A DNA stretch of 64,000 nucleotides, from the NCBI RefSeq assembly GCF_019357415.1, contig NZ_CP048410.1:558001-622000 (forward strand), in the 5' to 3' direction. Position 1 is the stretch's first letter. Every line of letters starts with the position of its first letter. Shown here piece after piece: positions 15,363 to 24,504 of the stretch. The notes beneath the pieces are model-generated. The model was not told the DNA's origin, searched no databases, and worked only from the letters and a program-made list of their open reading frames with translations. The stretch comes from Gramella sp. MT6 (lineage in GTDB: Bacteria > Bacteroidota > Bacteroidia > Flavobacteriales > Flavobacteriaceae). The translations under genes were made by a program, and so were the position numbers.

Positions 15363-18164
15363 ATGAAACGATTCTTATTATTATCATTAATTTTTATTGT
15401 AACAACAATGCAGTCTCAGGAGGCTACTACCGGAGCAATCGGCGGAAAACTTTCTGACAAGGAAATGAATGGGGAGCCCCTACCTTTCGCTAACGTGTTA
15501 CTAAAAAACTCTACTAAAGGAACAACTTCAGATTATGACGGAATATATTTATTAGACAAATTAGAACCAGGAACCTATACAGTAGTATTCAGTTTTGTTG
15601 GATATGAAACTCTAGAAGTTCCTAATGTTGTAGTTGAAGCGGGTAAAGTGACCGAGGTAAATACAGAGCTTGGTTCCAGCGCAGCTGCTTTAGATGAAGT
15701 TGTGATTACTACTGTTTCCAGAAGAGATTCAGAAGTAGCTTTACTTATAGAACAAAAGAATTCAGTAGATATCAAGGAAAGCATCGGGGCTCAGGAATTA
15801 GCCAAATTAGGAGTTTCCGATGCCGCCACAGCAACCACAAAAATTTCAGGAGTTACCAGTAGTGAAGCTTCAGGAGATATTTTTGTGAGAGGACTTGGCG
15901 ACAGATATCTGTATACTACTATGAATGGTCTTCCAATCCCTTCAGACGATGTGGAACGTAAGAACATTGACCTTGGTTTATTCCCAACAAGAGTTATCCA
16001 GAATATTTCTATTAGTAAGAACTATTCTGCAGAGAACTCTGCAGACCAGGCTTCTGGTAGTATTGACATTACCTCCAGAGAACTTAGAGGAAAAAGCGAG
16101 CTGGACCTGGGAATGAGATTTGGAGCGAATACGAATGCCGTTGGGCAGTTCAATAATTTCAAGGTTTCTCCAAATCAACAGGACGTATATTTTGGTTTCT
16201 ACGACCAAAATATTCCAACCGAATTTGCTCTTAACAATCAGAGCTGGGATCCACAAAATGCCGTATTACCTATCAACAGAAGATATGCTCTTACTGCAGG
16301 TAAGCAATTTGGAGATTTTGAAGTTCTCTTCACTGCATCCAATTCAGTTGATTTCGAATACAATCAGGGAACCTTCGCCAACTATCGAAATAATGATTTT
16401 GAAGATGGGTTCACCGATGCGACCAACTATAAAAAGACTGATAATAATACCGCGCTTTTAGATCTAGGCTACCAGATCAACGATAATAACAGGATCAAGG
16501 CTACCAGTTTATTCATCAATAAAGTAACCGATGAAGTTTTTGAAGGTGGTAGAAATGGTGAAGGTATCGTTTTTGAAGAAAGCGACAGAAATGATGATTT
16601 CAATCAATTTGTTCGTGACCAGAATACCAAACAAACAAGACTTTGGGTGAATCAATTACATGGTTTCCATGAAATGTGGGACAGTAAGAACGAGATCGAA
16701 TGGGCAGCAGGTTACAATATGGTAGATGCAGATGAGCCTAACCGAATTCGTAACGAAGTGAACCTTCATCCAACCGAGCCTATTTTATTGGGTGAAACAG
16801 GAGCTTTTCAGCAAAGAAAATCTAATCAGCAGATCGATGATCGCGAGATCAACGCATTCATCCAGGATCAATACAATTTTATCCAGGACGAGGAATCAGA
16901 AAAGAAGGCTTTCATTAAACTGGGTGGTAACTTCAGAAATAAAGAAAGAGACTTTTATTCAAAATTTTATGGAGTTGAAGAAAGAGATTTCAACACTGTT
17001 AATCCTGAATCCATAGATAATTTTACCGGAATTTTCACCACAGAAAATTTCAACAACAGGTCTCTGATCGTAAACGATCTTAGTCCAGACCTATACAATG
17101 GTACCCTGGAATCATTATCTGGTTTCGCATTCTTCAACTATGGGAATGAAAAATGGAACCTTAACGTAGGAGCAAGAGTACAGAAGGATGATATAGATGT
17201 TGTTTTCGACGTGAATAACTACCCGTCAAACCTTCCGAATTTTGTTTACAAGTCTTACGAAAACATTTACCCAAGTATCAACTTTAGATTCTCGCCAAAC
17301 GAAGATTCGAACATAAGACTGGCAGCATCCAGAACCATTACTTTACCAGAATTCAAGGAGATCGCTCCTTTCGAATATGTGTCTCAAACAGGTTTGATCA
17401 CCAGAGGTAACCCAGAGCTGGAAGCTTCTACCAACACCAATTTTGATATTAAATATGAGATCTTCCCAAGTTCAGGTGAATTGATCTCCCTTACCGGGTT
17501 CTACAAGAACATCAACGATCCTATCAACAAGGCAAGAGAAAGAGGTTCTGCTCCGGTATTCTCTTACTTCAATGCAGGAGACGAAGCGAATATCTACGGA
17601 TTGGAGCTTGAAGCAAGAATGGATGTCATCGAGAACGAAAATGAATCAGGATTAGACGTGGCCGTAACAGGTAACGTGACCAGAATGTGGCATAAGCAGG
17701 ATCTTAAAGATGTATACAATGAGAATGGTGATTTTATTAGAACATTCCGTTACAACGGAAAAGAGGAGATTGGACTTCAGGGAGCATCAGACTGGATCTT
17801 CAATGCCTCTTTAAATGTTTCAACAGAAACGGAGAATCCTTTCACGGCAACTCTTGTTGGAGCTTATGCATCAGATAAAATCTTTGCTTTGGGTAACCCA
17901 GAGAGCCAGAGATTAGACCAGATAGATATTCAGTATAACGATGAGATCATGGAAAAAGGTTTTGTGACCCTGGACCTTATCATGTCTAAAGAGCTTAATG
18001 ATAACTGGTCTTTAGAATTCAGAGGACAGAACTTATTGAATCCTGAGATCGAAAGATACCAAGAAATTAGACCGATTTCAGGAAACGTTCCTGCATCAAA
18101 TCAAACAGTAAGATCATATGACCGGGGCGCTGTTTTAAGCCTTGGAGTAAACTATTCTTTTTAA
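15363..18164 (+). CDS. TonB-dependent outer-membrane receptor
   Basis: 933 residues. Signal peptide to about residue 19 (MQSQ), then a carboxypeptidase-regulatory-like beta-sandwich (about 24-108: PFANVLLKNSTKGTTSDYDGIY). The plug domain has DIFVRGLGDRYLYTTMNGLPIP near 178, followed by a 22-strand-type barrel ending in the terminal aromatic residue (VNYSF). No SusD gene is adjacent, so it is not a polysaccharide-utilisation pair. With PhoB boxes upstream it may import a phosphorus source; the ligand is inference. The beta-helix lipoprotein gene follows after 54 bases. Confidence 0.9.
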   Translation: MKRFLLLSLIFIVTTMQSQEATTGAIGGKLSDKEMNGEPLPFANVLLKNSTKGTTSDYDGIYLLDKLEPGTYTVVFSFVGYETLEVPNVVVEAGKVTEVNTELGSSAAALDEVVITTVSRRDSEVALLIEQKNSVDIKESIGAQELAKLGVSDAATATTKISGVTSSEASGDIFVRGLGDRYLYTTMNGLPIPSDDVERKNIDLGLFPTRVIQNISISKNYSAENSADQASGSIDITSRELRGKSELDLGMRFGANTNAVGQFNNFKVSPNQQDVYFGFYDQNIPTEFALNNQSWDPQNAVLPINRRYALTAGKQFGDFEVLFTASNSVDFEYNQGTFANYRNNDFEDGFTDATNYKKTDNNTALLDLGYQINDNNRIKATSLFINKVTDEVFEGGRNGEGIVFEESDRNDDFNQFVRDQNTKQTRLWVNQLHGFHEMWDSKNEIEWAAGYNMVDADEPNRIRNEVNLHPTEPILLGETGAFQQRKSNQQIDDREINAFIQDQYNFIQDEESEKKAFIKLGGNFRNKERDFYSKFYGVEERDFNTVNPESIDNFTGIFTTENFNNRSLIVNDLSPDLYNGTLESLSGFAFFNYGNEKWNLNVGARVQKDDIDVVFDVNNYPSNLPNFVYKSYENIYPSINFRFSPNEDSNIRLAASRTITLPEFKEIAPFEYVSQTGLITRGNPELEASTNTNFDIKYEIFPSSGELISLTGFYKNINDPINKARERGSAPVFSYFNAGDEANIYGLELEARMDVIENENESGLDVAVTGNVTRMWHKQDLKDVYNENGDFIRTFRYNGKEEIGLQGASDWIFNASLNVSTETENPFTATLVGAYASDKIFALGNPESQRLDQIDIQYNDEIMEKGFVTLDLIMSKELNDNWSLEFRGQNLLNPEIERYQEIRPISGNVPASNQTVRSYDRGAVLSLGVNYSF

Positions 18165-18218
18165 TCGATTAGAATTTAATATAACCACAACCATTTTTTA
18201 AAAATTAGTACCAAGATT

Positions 18219-20201
18219 ATGAAAAACGCAAAAAAAATCATGTTAATGGCTGCGATCTCAATGGGATTGCTTGCAACATCGTGTAGTGATGATAATAGCA
18301 TTGAGCCGATTGATCCATCAGATGACAGCGGACAAATACCATCTGAAGACGTAGAACTTAACGGATCTGTAAATGAAGACAGAACCCTTGATGCTTCTGA
18401 AACATACAGCCTTACCGGAGTTCTTTCAGTAGAAGCTGGTGCGACTCTTACAATTCCAGCTGGAACTCAAATCGTAGCAGATACAGATACAGACCAAAGT
18501 GATGCAACCAACGTTTATATCGTTGTTCAAAAAGGAGCACAAATAGACATTCAGGGTTCTTCATCTGCTCCTGTAGTAATGAAATCTGCAAGCGGAGAGG
18601 CAGGAACCTGGGGTGGTTTGATCATTGCTGGTAATGCACCTACTGCTGCAGGATCTAACGCTACTGCAGAAGTTGGAGGAATTATTTATGGAGGTGAAGA
18701 TGAGTCAGATGACTCTGGGTCTATCAATTACCTTGTATTATCTGATGCAGGTGCAGCCATCAATGCTGAATCTCAATTCAATGGATTGTCTCTTTACGCA
18801 GTAGGTTCTGAAACTTCTATTCAGAACGTTGCTTTAGTGAACGGAGCAGATGACGGAGTTGAATTCTTTGGTGGTACCGTTTCAGCTTCAAACCTATACC
18901 TTGAAAACAACGAGGACGACGCGGTAGACTGGACCGAAGGATGGAGTGGATCTTTAGATAACGTTTATGTTCTTCACACTATAGAAAACTTTTCTACAGC
19001 TATTGAAGCAGACAAAGAGAATGGAAATCCAATGATCACAAATTTCACTGCGGTATCAACAACAGGAGGAACTGCACTACAATTCAAATCTGTTTCCGGA
19101 GCTACGATCACAGGACTTTCACTTTCTGGATATGATACTGCGGTAGATATCACAGATGATAATAGAACAGATCTTTCAGGAATTATCTTAAATGGAGCTC
19201 CGGTTGATCTAAACCTTGATTACTCTGGTGATCCAACTGTAGATGCATCTATGTTCGACTGGATCTCAAACAGAGGTCAGGTTTCAGTTTTACCATCTAC
19301 TGTAGAAGGAAACCTTACGCTTGATGCAAATAATGAATATGTAATTAGCAGTACTGTTTCTGTTGAAGATGGGGCAAAACTTACCATTCCTGCAGGAACT
19401 CAGATCACTGCCAGAAGCGACAGCGAAACCGATGCTACGAACATTTACATCGTAGTTCAACAAGGAGGAATGATCGAAGTAAATGGAACCGAATCTAATC
19501 CTGTAGTTATGTCATCAACTTCTGGTACAGCTGGAAGCTGGGGTGGTCTTGTGATCGCTGGAAAAGCTTCTACAGACGAAGGTATTAATGCTACTGCTGA
19601 AGTTGGCGGAATCCTTTATGGTGGTACAGAAGATGAGGACAATTCAGGTTCTATCAATTACCTAATTCTAAAGGATGCCGGCGCAGCAATTAATGCTGAA
19701 TCTCAATACAACGGTCTTTCATTATATGCTGTTGGATCTGGAACAACTATCGAAAACATCGCGATCATGAACGGAGCAGATGATGGAGTTGAATTCTTTG
19801 GAGGAACTGTTTCCGTTAAAAATATATACCTGGAAAATAACGAAGATGACGCGGTAGACTGGACCGAAGGATGGAATGGTACTATCGAAAACACTTATGT
19901 TAGCCACACCATAGACAACTTCTCTACTGCTATCGAGGCAGACAAAAGAGATGCGTCTCCAAGGGTCATCAATTTCACTGCGGTATCAACAACAGGAGGA
20001 ACTGCACTACAGTTTAAAGCTACTTCTGGAGCGGTGATCGAAGGATTATCACTATCGGGTTACGAAACAATTATCGATATCACAGACGACAATAGAACCG
20101 ATCTTTCTGGTATTACCATAGACGGAAATGTTGTAGATGTAGAAGCTGCATATGATGCCGAAGCGACTGTAGATGTTGCTATGTTTGACTGGGCAATATA
20201 A
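18219..20201 (+). CDS. Duplicated beta-helix lipoprotein
   Basis: 660 residues. Lipoprotein signal ends LLATSC near residue 22, then an acidic linker. Two copies of a ~310-residue repeat follow (about 45-350 and 360-660). Each runs from a TIPAGTQI strand through GSWGGL/GTWGGL, AEVGGI, ADDGVEFFGGTVS, NNEDDAVDWTEGW and STTGGTALQFK, an extended parallel beta-helix pattern rich in Asp and Asn. The copies are exactly 930 bases apart and share runs of identical DNA up to 41 bases. Probably surface-exposed; function not recognised. Likely partner of the preceding receptor. Confidence 0.8.
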   Translation: MKNAKKIMLMAAISMGLLATSCSDDNSIEPIDPSDDSGQIPSEDVELNGSVNEDRTLDASETYSLTGVLSVEAGATLTIPAGTQIVADTDTDQSDATNVYIVVQKGAQIDIQGSSSAPVVMKSASGEAGTWGGLIIAGNAPTAAGSNATAEVGGIIYGGEDESDDSGSINYLVLSDAGAAINAESQFNGLSLYAVGSETSIQNVALVNGADDGVEFFGGTVSASNLYLENNEDDAVDWTEGWSGSLDNVYVLHTIENFSTAIEADKENGNPMITNFTAVSTTGGTALQFKSVSGATITGLSLSGYDTAVDITDDNRTDLSGIILNGAPVDLNLDYSGDPTVDASMFDWISNRGQVSVLPSTVEGNLTLDANNEYVISSTVSVEDGAKLTIPAGTQITARSDSETDATNIYIVVQQGGMIEVNGTESNPVVMSSTSGTAGSWGGLVIAGKASTDEGINATAEVGGILYGGTEDEDNSGSINYLILKDAGAAINAESQYNGLSLYAVGSGTTIENIAIMNGADDGVEFFGGTVSVKNIYLENNEDDAVDWTEGWNGTIENTYVSHTIDNFSTAIEADKRDASPRVINFTAVSTTGGTALQFKATSGAVIEGLSLSGYETIIDITDDNRTDLSGITIDGNVVDVEAAYDAEATVDVAMFDWAI

Positions 20202-20250
20202 TCGAAACATCATTTTGTAATGATTTGAACATCAATAATTAGCCAAATTA

Positions 20251-20280
20251 AAAGGGTTGCAACGTGCAACCCTTTTTTTT
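20251..20280 (+). terminator. Intrinsic terminator after the beta-helix lipoprotein
   Basis: GGGTTGCA (20254-20261) pairs with TGCAACCC (20265-20272) around ACG, followed by eight T. It closes the receptor-lipoprotein transcript. Confidence 0.92.
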
Positions 20281-20337
20281 ATTATATTTTTTTATATTTA
20301 GATAAATTTAATGGCAAGATTTTTGAAATTTTATTTG

Positions 20338-20345
20338 TATGTTTG
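20338..20345 (+). promoter_or_regulatory. -7 element TATGTTTG of the T9SS-sorted protein gene
   Basis: TATGTTTG overlaps the in-frame TTG at 20343, which therefore cannot be the start; ATG 20367 is 21 nt downstream. Confidence 0.45.
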
Positions 20346-20366
20346 TTTAAACCTCGATCACAAAGA

Positions 20367-20705
20367 ATGAAGCAAAAGTACCTATTTACCTTTTTTCTTT
20401 TCTGTTTCCTGATGATCGCCGCTCCGGTGAACGCTCAGGAATCTGCTCGTGCGCCACAACGAACCGAAATCCCTATTGAAGGTTTGTCGATTTATCCCAA
20501 CCCTGTAACTGGTGGAAAAGTTTATATTTCCAGCACCAAAAATCAGGATAAGGAAATAGAGATCTATAATGTTTTAGGGAAACCTGTTCAGAAGACTCGA
20601 CTTAGAGGAAGAGAAATGGACGTTTCTTCTCTAACTCCTGGAATTTATATCCTGAAGATCCAGGAAGGTAAAGCGAGAGCTACCAGAAAATTAGTGGTAA
20701 AATAA
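20367..20705 (+). CDS. Minimal secreted protein with T9SS sorting domain
   Basis: 112 residues from ATG 20367. A signal peptide ends near PVNAQ (residue 24). About 20 residues later begins a complete type A T9SS C-terminal sorting domain: GLSIYPNPVTGGKVYIS, IEIYNVLGKPV, SSLTPGIYILKI and a terminal ATRKLVVK. There is almost no cargo between the two. It would cross the outer membrane through the type IX system and be attached or released. What it does is unknown. It has its own promoter core and terminator. Confidence 0.8.
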   Translation: MKQKYLFTFFLFCFLMIAAPVNAQESARAPQRTEIPIEGLSIYPNPVTGGKVYISSTKNQDKEIEIYNVLGKPVQKTRLRGREMDVSSLTPGIYILKIQEGKARATRKLVVK

Positions 20706-20729
20706 GATTCTACGTTTATTTTTTTGACG

Positions 20730-20754
20730 AGCTTCTGTTTCAGAGGCTTTTTTT
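20730..20754 (+). terminator. Intrinsic terminator after the T9SS-sorted protein
   Basis: AGCTTCTG (20730-20737) pairs with CAGAGGCT (20741-20748), one G-T wobble, loop TTT, then a T-run to 20754. Confidence 0.8.
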
Positions 20755-20790
20755 ATTCCTTAATTTTGATGAAATCTTCGAGGCCTCTCT

Positions 20791-21765
20791 ATGTTAGAAA
20801 ATAAAATTTTTGAAATTTCGACACAATCAGACTTTGAAGCTCTGAGCCTGGAGGTCTTCAAATATCAATTCGAACACAACAATATTTATCGTGATTTCTG
20901 TATCCTGCTAAGCAAGGATCCTAACTCGGTGAAAACAATAAGTGACATTCCTTTTTTACCTATAGAGTTCTTTAAAAGGAAACAATTGATCAGTGGCAAC
21001 AGACCGCCACAGATCACCTTCACCAGCAGCGGGACTACAGGATCAACTACCAGTAAGCATTATGTAAGCGATCTTAGATTATATGAAAAAAGCTTTTTAG
21101 AGGCATTCCGAATATTTTATGGTTCACCTGAGGAATATACTTTCTTAGCCTTACTACCTTCTTATTTAGAACGAACTGGTTCCTCACTTATTTACATGGT
21201 AGACTCCCTAATAAACCATTCAAAAGATGAGGAAAGTGGTTTTTACCTCAACAACCTGGAAGAGTTATCTGGCAAACTAAAACAGCTTGATAGAAATGAA
21301 AAAAAAGTGTTTTTAATCGGTGTTTCTTTCGCTCTTCTGGATCTAGTTGAAATGGAACATTTTAATTTAAAAAACACTATAGTTATGGAGACCGGCGGGA
21401 TGAAAGGACGCCGGAAAGAAATGATAAGAGAGGAACTTCATGATAAACTAAAAGCAGGATTTGGAGTTGATAAGATCCATAGTGAATATGGTATGACCGA
21501 GCTGCTTTCTCAGGCTTATTCTACAGGAAAAGGAATTTTTGAATGCCCCCCATGGATGGATATACTTATCAGGGATCCGGAAGACGCTTTAACGTTTCTT
21601 CAGAATGGAAAGACCGGAGGAATCAATGTAATAGACCTCGCCAATATTAATTCATGCTCTTTTATTGCTACTCAGGACCTTGGACGTAAAAAAAATGATC
21701 AGATCGAAATCCTCGGAAGGTTCGATAACAGTGACGTTAGAGGATGCAACCTAATATTACTTTAA
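20791..21765 (+). CDS. LuxE/PaaK-like acyl-protein synthetase family protein
   Basis: 324 residues, matching the LuxE-type acyl-activating family. The N-terminal part has DIPFLPIEFFKRKQL (about 52-66). An AMP/acyl-binding loop reads TFTSSGTTGSTTSKHYV (about 77-93). METGGMKGRRKEM (about 201-213) and HSEYGMTELLSQAYS (about 232-246) are adenylate-forming-like motifs. LuxE activates fatty acids and passes them to an enzyme Cys. No lux genes are nearby, so the role here is open, for example activating a pathway acid in an unlinked locus. Start ATG 20791 chosen for the intact N-terminus. Confidence 0.8.
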   Translation: MLENKIFEISTQSDFEALSLEVFKYQFEHNNIYRDFCILLSKDPNSVKTISDIPFLPIEFFKRKQLISGNRPPQITFTSSGTTGSTTSKHYVSDLRLYEKSFLEAFRIFYGSPEEYTFLALLPSYLERTGSSLIYMVDSLINHSKDEESGFYLNNLEELSGKLKQLDRNEKKVFLIGVSFALLDLVEMEHFNLKNTIVMETGGMKGRRKEMIREELHDKLKAGFGVDKIHSEYGMTELLSQAYSTGKGIFECPPWMDILIRDPEDALTFLQNGKTGGINVIDLANINSCSFIATQDLGRKKNDQIEILGRFDNSDVRGCNLILL

Positions 21766-21873
21766 AAATTTTCAAACTTAGTGTAAAGTAAATGAAAGTT
21801 TTACGACACAACTAGTGCAGAATGCAAAATAACATCCCAAGTGTTTTCATTCTGTGGCTAAGTGAAAATTTTT
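21764..21873 (+). ncRNA. Candidate structured RNA downstream of the LuxE-like gene
   Basis: The outer arms AAAATTTTCAAACTTAG (21765-21781) and CTAAGTGAAAATTTT (21858-21872) pair with a 2-nt bulge. Inside is a small GTAAA/TTTAC stem and then CAGAATGcAAAA pairing with TTTTCATTCTG, capped by AACA/TGTT. A strong terminator lies 26 nt downstream. It could be a free small RNA or a 3' UTR structure. No clear promoter is visible, and strand is assigned from the terminator. Confidence 0.4.
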
Positions 21874-21898
21874 CATATTAGATTGGTTAGTTAGTTGC

Positions 21899-21929
21899 AA
21901 AGCCTTCAGGATTTCTCCTGAAGGCTTTT
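21899..21929 (+). terminator. Intrinsic terminator
   Basis: AAGCCTTCAGGA (21900-21911) pairs with TCCTGAAGGCTT (21916-21927), loop TTTC, T-rich after. It ends the LuxE-like transcript or the candidate RNA. The gap 21766-22115 otherwise holds only the candidate RNA and a 29-codon frame. Confidence 0.9.
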
Positions 21930-21965
21930 GTATTTTCCCTGATTTCAATCCAGGGGAATAAATAT

Positions 21966-22055
21966 TTATCGAATAAAAGCAATATAAATTATCATGCAGA
22001 TCGCCAGAGTGATAATTATATAACTAATAATATTTTCAGCTTTCGTGTTACTCAT
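21966..22055 (-). CDS. Possible 29-residue single-membrane-helix peptide
   Basis: ATG at 22053-22055, TAA at 21966-21968. The product begins MSNTKAENIISYIII and continues as one hydrophobic helix ending YIAFIR. It sits directly downstream of tyrS on the same strand. Amphipathic head plus a helix suits a small membrane protein, but a frame this short can occur by chance. Confidence 0.35.
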   Translation of the reverse strand: MSNTKAENIISYIIITLAICMIIYIAFIR

Positions 22056-22115
22056 GTAGTTTCTTACTACTAAGATCTACGTAAAAACCACCGACACGGA
22101 TCAAGCCTATATCAT

Positions 22116-23411
22116 TTAGTTTGCCCTGATAATATAAGTGTTCTTCTTTCCTTTATTTAGAATTACATATTTACCATTGATAAGGTCTGAAGTAGAAATC
22201 GTATAATCTTCCTTCACCTTTTCTTTGTTCACTGAAACTGAATTCTCTTTTAAAGCTCTTCTGGCTTCCCCGTTAGATGCTAAAAATCCGGTTTTGGCTG
22301 AAAGCGCCCCTATCATATCCAGTCCGGCTTCTATTTCGCTAAGGGCTACCTCTGCCTGTGGTACTCCTTCAAAAACATCAAGGAAAGTTACTTCGTTCAG
22401 TTTTCTGAAATCATCGGCAGTACTTTTACCAAATAGAACTTCAGAAGCAGCTAAAGCATTTTCATATTCCTCTTCAGAATGAACCATAGTAGTCACTTCC
22501 TTACCAAGAACTTTTTGCAGCTCCCTTTGGTGGGGCGCCTCTCTATGCTTTTCTATGAGAGCATCTATCTCTTCCTTACTAAGCAAGGTGAAGATCTTAA
22601 TATACTTTTCAGCATCCTCATCGCTTGTATTCAACCAGTACTGGTAGAATTTATATGGAGAAGTCCTGTTAGCATCCAGCCACACGTTACCTCCTTCGGT
22701 TTTTCCGAATTTAGTTCCATCGGCCTTAGTGATCAAAGGACAGGTAAGTGCATATCCTTTCCCATCGCCAATCCTTCTTATAAGCTCAGTTCCTGTAGTA
22801 ATATTTCCCCACTGGTCACTTCCCCCCATTTGTAGGGTACAACCGTATTCTCTGAATAAATGAAGAAAATCATATCCCTGAACCAACTGATAGGTAAATT
22901 CGGTAAAAGACATTCCTTCTGAAGAATCTGAAGACAAACGCTTCTTTACAGAATCCTTTGCCATCATATAGTTCACCGTAATATGTTTCCCTACATCCCT
23001 GATGAATTCAAGGAAAGAGAAATCTTTCATCCAGTCATAGTTATTTACCAGGACCGCGGCATTGTCATTCTTCGAATCGAAATCTAGAAATCTGGATAAT
23101 TGTTCCTTAAGCGCATTCTGATTATGCCTTAAAGTTTCTTCATCCAGGAGATTTCTCTCTGCCGATTTCCCGGAAGGATCGCCGATCATTCCTGTAGCTC
23201 CTCCAACCAAAGCATAGGGTTTATGCCCGCAAAGCTGGAAATGCCTCAACATCATCACTCCTACTAAATGGCCTATATGTAGTGAATCTGCTGTTGGATC
23301 TATCCCAACATAAGCAGAACGCATAGCTTCCATTAAGTGTTCTTCAGTCCCCGGCATGGTATCGTGCAACATGCCTCTCCAGGTGATCTCTTCAACGAAA
23401 TTCTTTTCCAT
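22116..23411 (-). CDS. tyrS: Tyrosyl-tRNA synthetase
   Basis: 431 residues, class I synthetase that charges tRNA-Tyr. The HIGH motif is in [11 protein letters not shown] (about 42-52), the tyrosine site in QGYDFLHLF and [10 protein letters not shown], and KMSKS is represented by KFGKTEGGN (about 235-243), as usual for bacterial TyrRS. The C-terminal S4-like RNA-binding domain (about 365-431) is present. ATG 23411 gives the standard N-terminus. Confidence 0.97.
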   Translation of the reverse strand: MEKNFVEEITWRGMLHDTMPGTEEHLMEAMRSAYVGIDPTADSLHIGHLVGVMMLRHFQLCGHKPYALVGGATGMIGDPSGKSAERNLLDEETLRHNQNALKEQLSRFLDFDSKNDNAAVLVNNYDWMKDFSFLEFIRDVGKHITVNYMMAKDSVKKRLSSDSSEGMSFTEFTYQLVQGYDFLHLFREYGCTLQMGGSDQWGNITTGTELIRRIGDGKGYALTCPLITKADGTKFGKTEGGNVWLDANRTSPYKFYQYWLNTSDEDAEKYIKIFTLLSKEEIDALIEKHREAPHQRELQKVLGKEVTTMVHSEEEYENALAASEVLFGKSTADDFRKLNEVTFLDVFEGVPQAEVALSEIEAGLDMIGALSAKTGFLASNGEARRALKENSVSVNKEKVKEDYTISTSDLINGKYVILNKGKKNTYIIRAN

Positions 23412-23493
23412 ATTTTAAAAATTCAGATAAAAAATAGCCGTAAAGATACCATTTACTCTTATTTTTCCTAAGTGCTTTAGCTATATTTACCAC

Positions 23494-24504
23494 ATGATTC
23501 TGGTAACAGGAGGAACTGGTTTAGTTGGCGCCCATCTATTATATGAATTGGCGCAAAAATACGAAAGGCTTAGAGCAGCTATAAGACCTACAAGCGATAT
23601 TAGGCTTGTAAGAAAGGTTTTTGGTTATTATTCTGATTCTGCCACAGCTGACATTCTTTTCAATAAAATAGATTGGGTACAGGCAGATATCAATAATATC
23701 CCGGCTTTGGAAGAAGCATTTAATGGAGTAGAATATGTATACCACTGTGCGGCTCTTATTTCTTTCGACCCTTCAGATGAAAAGAAACTTCGCAAGATCA
23801 ATATAGAGGGTACCGCCAATATTGTAAATCTCTGTATATCCAACAAGATCAAAAAACTTTGTTATGTGAGCAGTGTCGCGGCCATAGGCTCCGATTTAAA
23901 TGCTAAAGAAGCCACTGAAACTGCCAAATGGAATCCTGAACAGCACCATAATGATTATGCCATTTCAAAATATGGTGCAGAGATAGAAGTCTGGAGAGGA
24001 ACCCAGGAGGGGCTTGATGCCGTGATCGTGAATCCAGGAATCATCGTTGGACCAGGATTCTGGGATTCTGGCAGCGGGAAAATTTTCACAAGAATCGACA
24101 AGGGATTGAGATATCATTTCCCTAAAATTAGCGGATTTATAGGAGTGAAAGATGTGGTTAAAAGCATGGTAAAACTTATGAACTCGCCTATAAAAAATGA
24201 GAATTACATTCTTGTTTCAGAAAATCTGAGTTTTAAGAAGGTCCTGAAGAATACCGCAGATTATTTGAATAAACCTAAACCTAATAAACAGTTAACCAAG
24301 TGGATGGTCACTCTGGGATGGATATTTCAAAAAATTGGAAGTTTGTTCGGTGCTAAAAGAGAAATTACAAGATCATCTATTAATGGTCTTTTTTCTGCAA
24401 CATATTATAGCAATTCAAAAATCAAAACCGATTTAGATTTTGAATTTACCCCGGTTAACCAGGTATTAATGGAAACAGCCGAAATTTACAGAAGTGAAAA
24501 TTAA
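23494..24504 (+). CDS. NAD(P)-dependent epimerase/reductase, extended SDR
   Basis: 336 residues. Rossmann glycine motif VTGGTGLVGAHLL (4-16), VYHCAALISFDP near 86 and catalytic Tyr-Lys in YAISKYGAE (about 151-159), with a Ser in YVSSVAAIG near 125. It resembles dihydroflavonol reductase-like extended SDRs; the substrate is unknown. The ATG lies close to a TATATTTA sequence, so the transcript may have little or no leader. Convergent with the DUF4296 gene, overlapping it by 4 bases. Confidence 0.82.
   Translation: MILVTGGTGLVGAHLLYELAQKYERLRAAIRPTSDIRLVRKVFGYYSDSATADILFNKIDWVQADINNIPALEEAFNGVEYVYHCAALISFDPSDEKKLRKINIEGTANIVNLCISNKIKKLCYVSSVAAIGSDLNAKEATETAKWNPEQHHNDYAISKYGAEIEVWRGTQEGLDAVIVNPGIIVGPGFWDSGSGKIFTRIDKGLRYHFPKISGFIGVKDVVKSMVKLMNSPIKNENYILVSENLSFKKVLKNTADYLNKPKPNKQLTKWMVTLGWIFQKIGSLFGAKREITRSSINGLFSATYYSNSKIKTDLDFEFTPVNQVLMETAEIYRSEN

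Noticed and set aside
18219..20201. Repeated DNA in the lipoprotein gene as a mobile element or CRISPR
   Set aside because: The repeats are in-frame coding units of 310 codons.
20791..21765. Bioluminescence gene luxE
   Set aside because: Only the enzyme family matches; luxC, luxD, luxA and luxB are absent.
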